The notes under the pieces were generated by a model. The model did not search any database, was not told the DNA's origin, and worked only from the letters and a program-made list of their open reading frames with translations. The position numbers and the translations under genes were made by a program. Source: Ectocarpus siliculosus (lineage: Eukaryota; Sar; Phaeophyceae; Ectocarpales; Ectocarpaceae). From it: a stretch of 64,000 nucleotides of DNA. Shown here in pieces: positions 63,436-64,000 of the stretch; the stretch's first letter is position 1, and the number at the start of each line of letters is the position of its first letter. The stretch is from the NCBI GenBank assembly GCA_000310025.1, contig FN649752.1, forward strand, positions 1,062,350 to 1,126,349, read 5' to 3'.

Positions 63436-64000
63436 GACTTGCGGACCCTTCTTCGGGCCTGTGACCACGGCGGGAATCGACCGCGTCAAGTTAAAGTGTC
63501 AGACTTATCATACATAATAATACGAACAGACGAAGAAGGTACAAGAAGGTACTGGGTAGAGAGAACAGAACTGTTTTCTTGGTGGCGAAGCGGACCCTCT
63601 TTATTTAGTGTGACTCTCCAACTGCTGTTCGTGGATGGCGACGACATGGCGACACAGACAGACAGAATCTAGGGTTTGACGTCGGTCTTATCCGCCGTAG
63701 GAGGTGGAAGCTATACTCAAAGTCGGGGAGGGGTCGTGATTTGCAATTCCCTACGGAACCGTACTTGAGGCGCCATGAGATTTGCACTGCCGTAGCCGAG
63801 GTTATTTGTCGGCAGGGAAACATACAAACAAAATCTTCGGCGGACCGGACCCTCTTTTTTTCAACTGGCCAACTGTTGGTTGGATGGCGAGACAAATTTC
63901 CGGTCTTCTTGTCCGTCACAGGAGGCCGAAGCTGATGCTCAAACTCGGGGAGGGGTCATGGTTTGCGAGTCCCTACCGAACCGTACTCGCTCGGGGCACC
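63436..64000. repeat. Fourth copy (partial) of the ~1.3-kb repeat family
   Basis: CCTGTGACCACGGCGGGAATC, AAGGTACTGGGTAGAGAGA and AAACTCGGGGAGGGGTCRTG with ACTTGAGGCGCCATGAGATT match 15286-15370 and 16640-16710. The last block occurs twice here (near 63716 and 63938), so two units may overlap the window end. Confidence 0.7.

Overview
This is a repeat-dominated stretch of a eukaryotic nuclear genome with two assembly gaps (Ns at 41135-41234 and 54832-55741). I see no rRNA, tRNA, operon or convincing intact host gene. Eukaryotic origin is shown by Ty1/copia, Ty3/gypsy-type and tyrosine-recombinase (YR) retroelements, a Helitron-type helicase, hAT-like and fold-back MITEs, AATAAA-bearing terminal repeats and one plausible GT-AG spliced gene. 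Base composition is mixed, with GC-rich element ORFs in a roughly balanced background. A repeat-rich alga (red seaweed or stramenopile) would fit, but this is inference and I cannot name the species.

Layout: 0-8 kb holds a TA-flanked fold-back MITE, pieces of dispersed repeats and unrecognised sequence. 7.9-13.9 kb is a decayed-to-young ~120-bp satellite, broken by a ~60-bp-period repeat and by a 1.2-kb terminal-inverted-repeat (TIR) element. 13.9-18.1 kb is a triplicated ~1.3-kb repeat. 18.1-25.2 kb is a young, nearly intact copia element with a 5-bp target duplication. 25.2-30.5 kb is an old LTR retroelement interior (NADAR-like fold remnant, gypsy-type integrase remnant) whose 5' LTR was split by the preceding block. 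30.5-31.5 kb is satellite again. 32.8-41.5 kb is a near-complete Ngaro/PAT-type YR retrotransposon with split direct repeats A1-gag-RT/RNase H-YR-B1-A2-B2. 41.5-46.9 kb holds minisatellites and a 760-bp hAT-like element with a perfect 8-bp duplication. 46.9-50.0 kb is a second, RT-less YR element with its own B1-A2-B2 end; its matching A1 lies at 31.9 kb, so the first element may be nested in the second. 51.2-52.4 kb is satellite. 53.7-57.5 kb holds a copia scrap and a broken Helitron helicase on the minus strand. 57.7-58.4 kb is a possible spliced Cys-rich minus-strand gene. 58.7-60.9 kb is a 438-bp tandem repeat with an 840-bp TIR insertion. 61.0-61.7 kb is a decayed copia integrase. The end of the window returns to the ~1.3-kb repeat family.

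The genes are almost all mobile-element genes: Gag proteins package RNA, RT/RNase H copies it, and integrase (copia, gypsy) or tyrosine recombinase (YR elements) inserts it. The most interesting signals are a UAG codon followed by the same GGGCGCGGG and a potential hairpin in both YR elements, consistent with programmed readthrough; a shared -1 frame relation into the recombinase; a satellite whose stem-loop changes by a compensating base pair; and a three-fold repeated peptide inside a TIR element.
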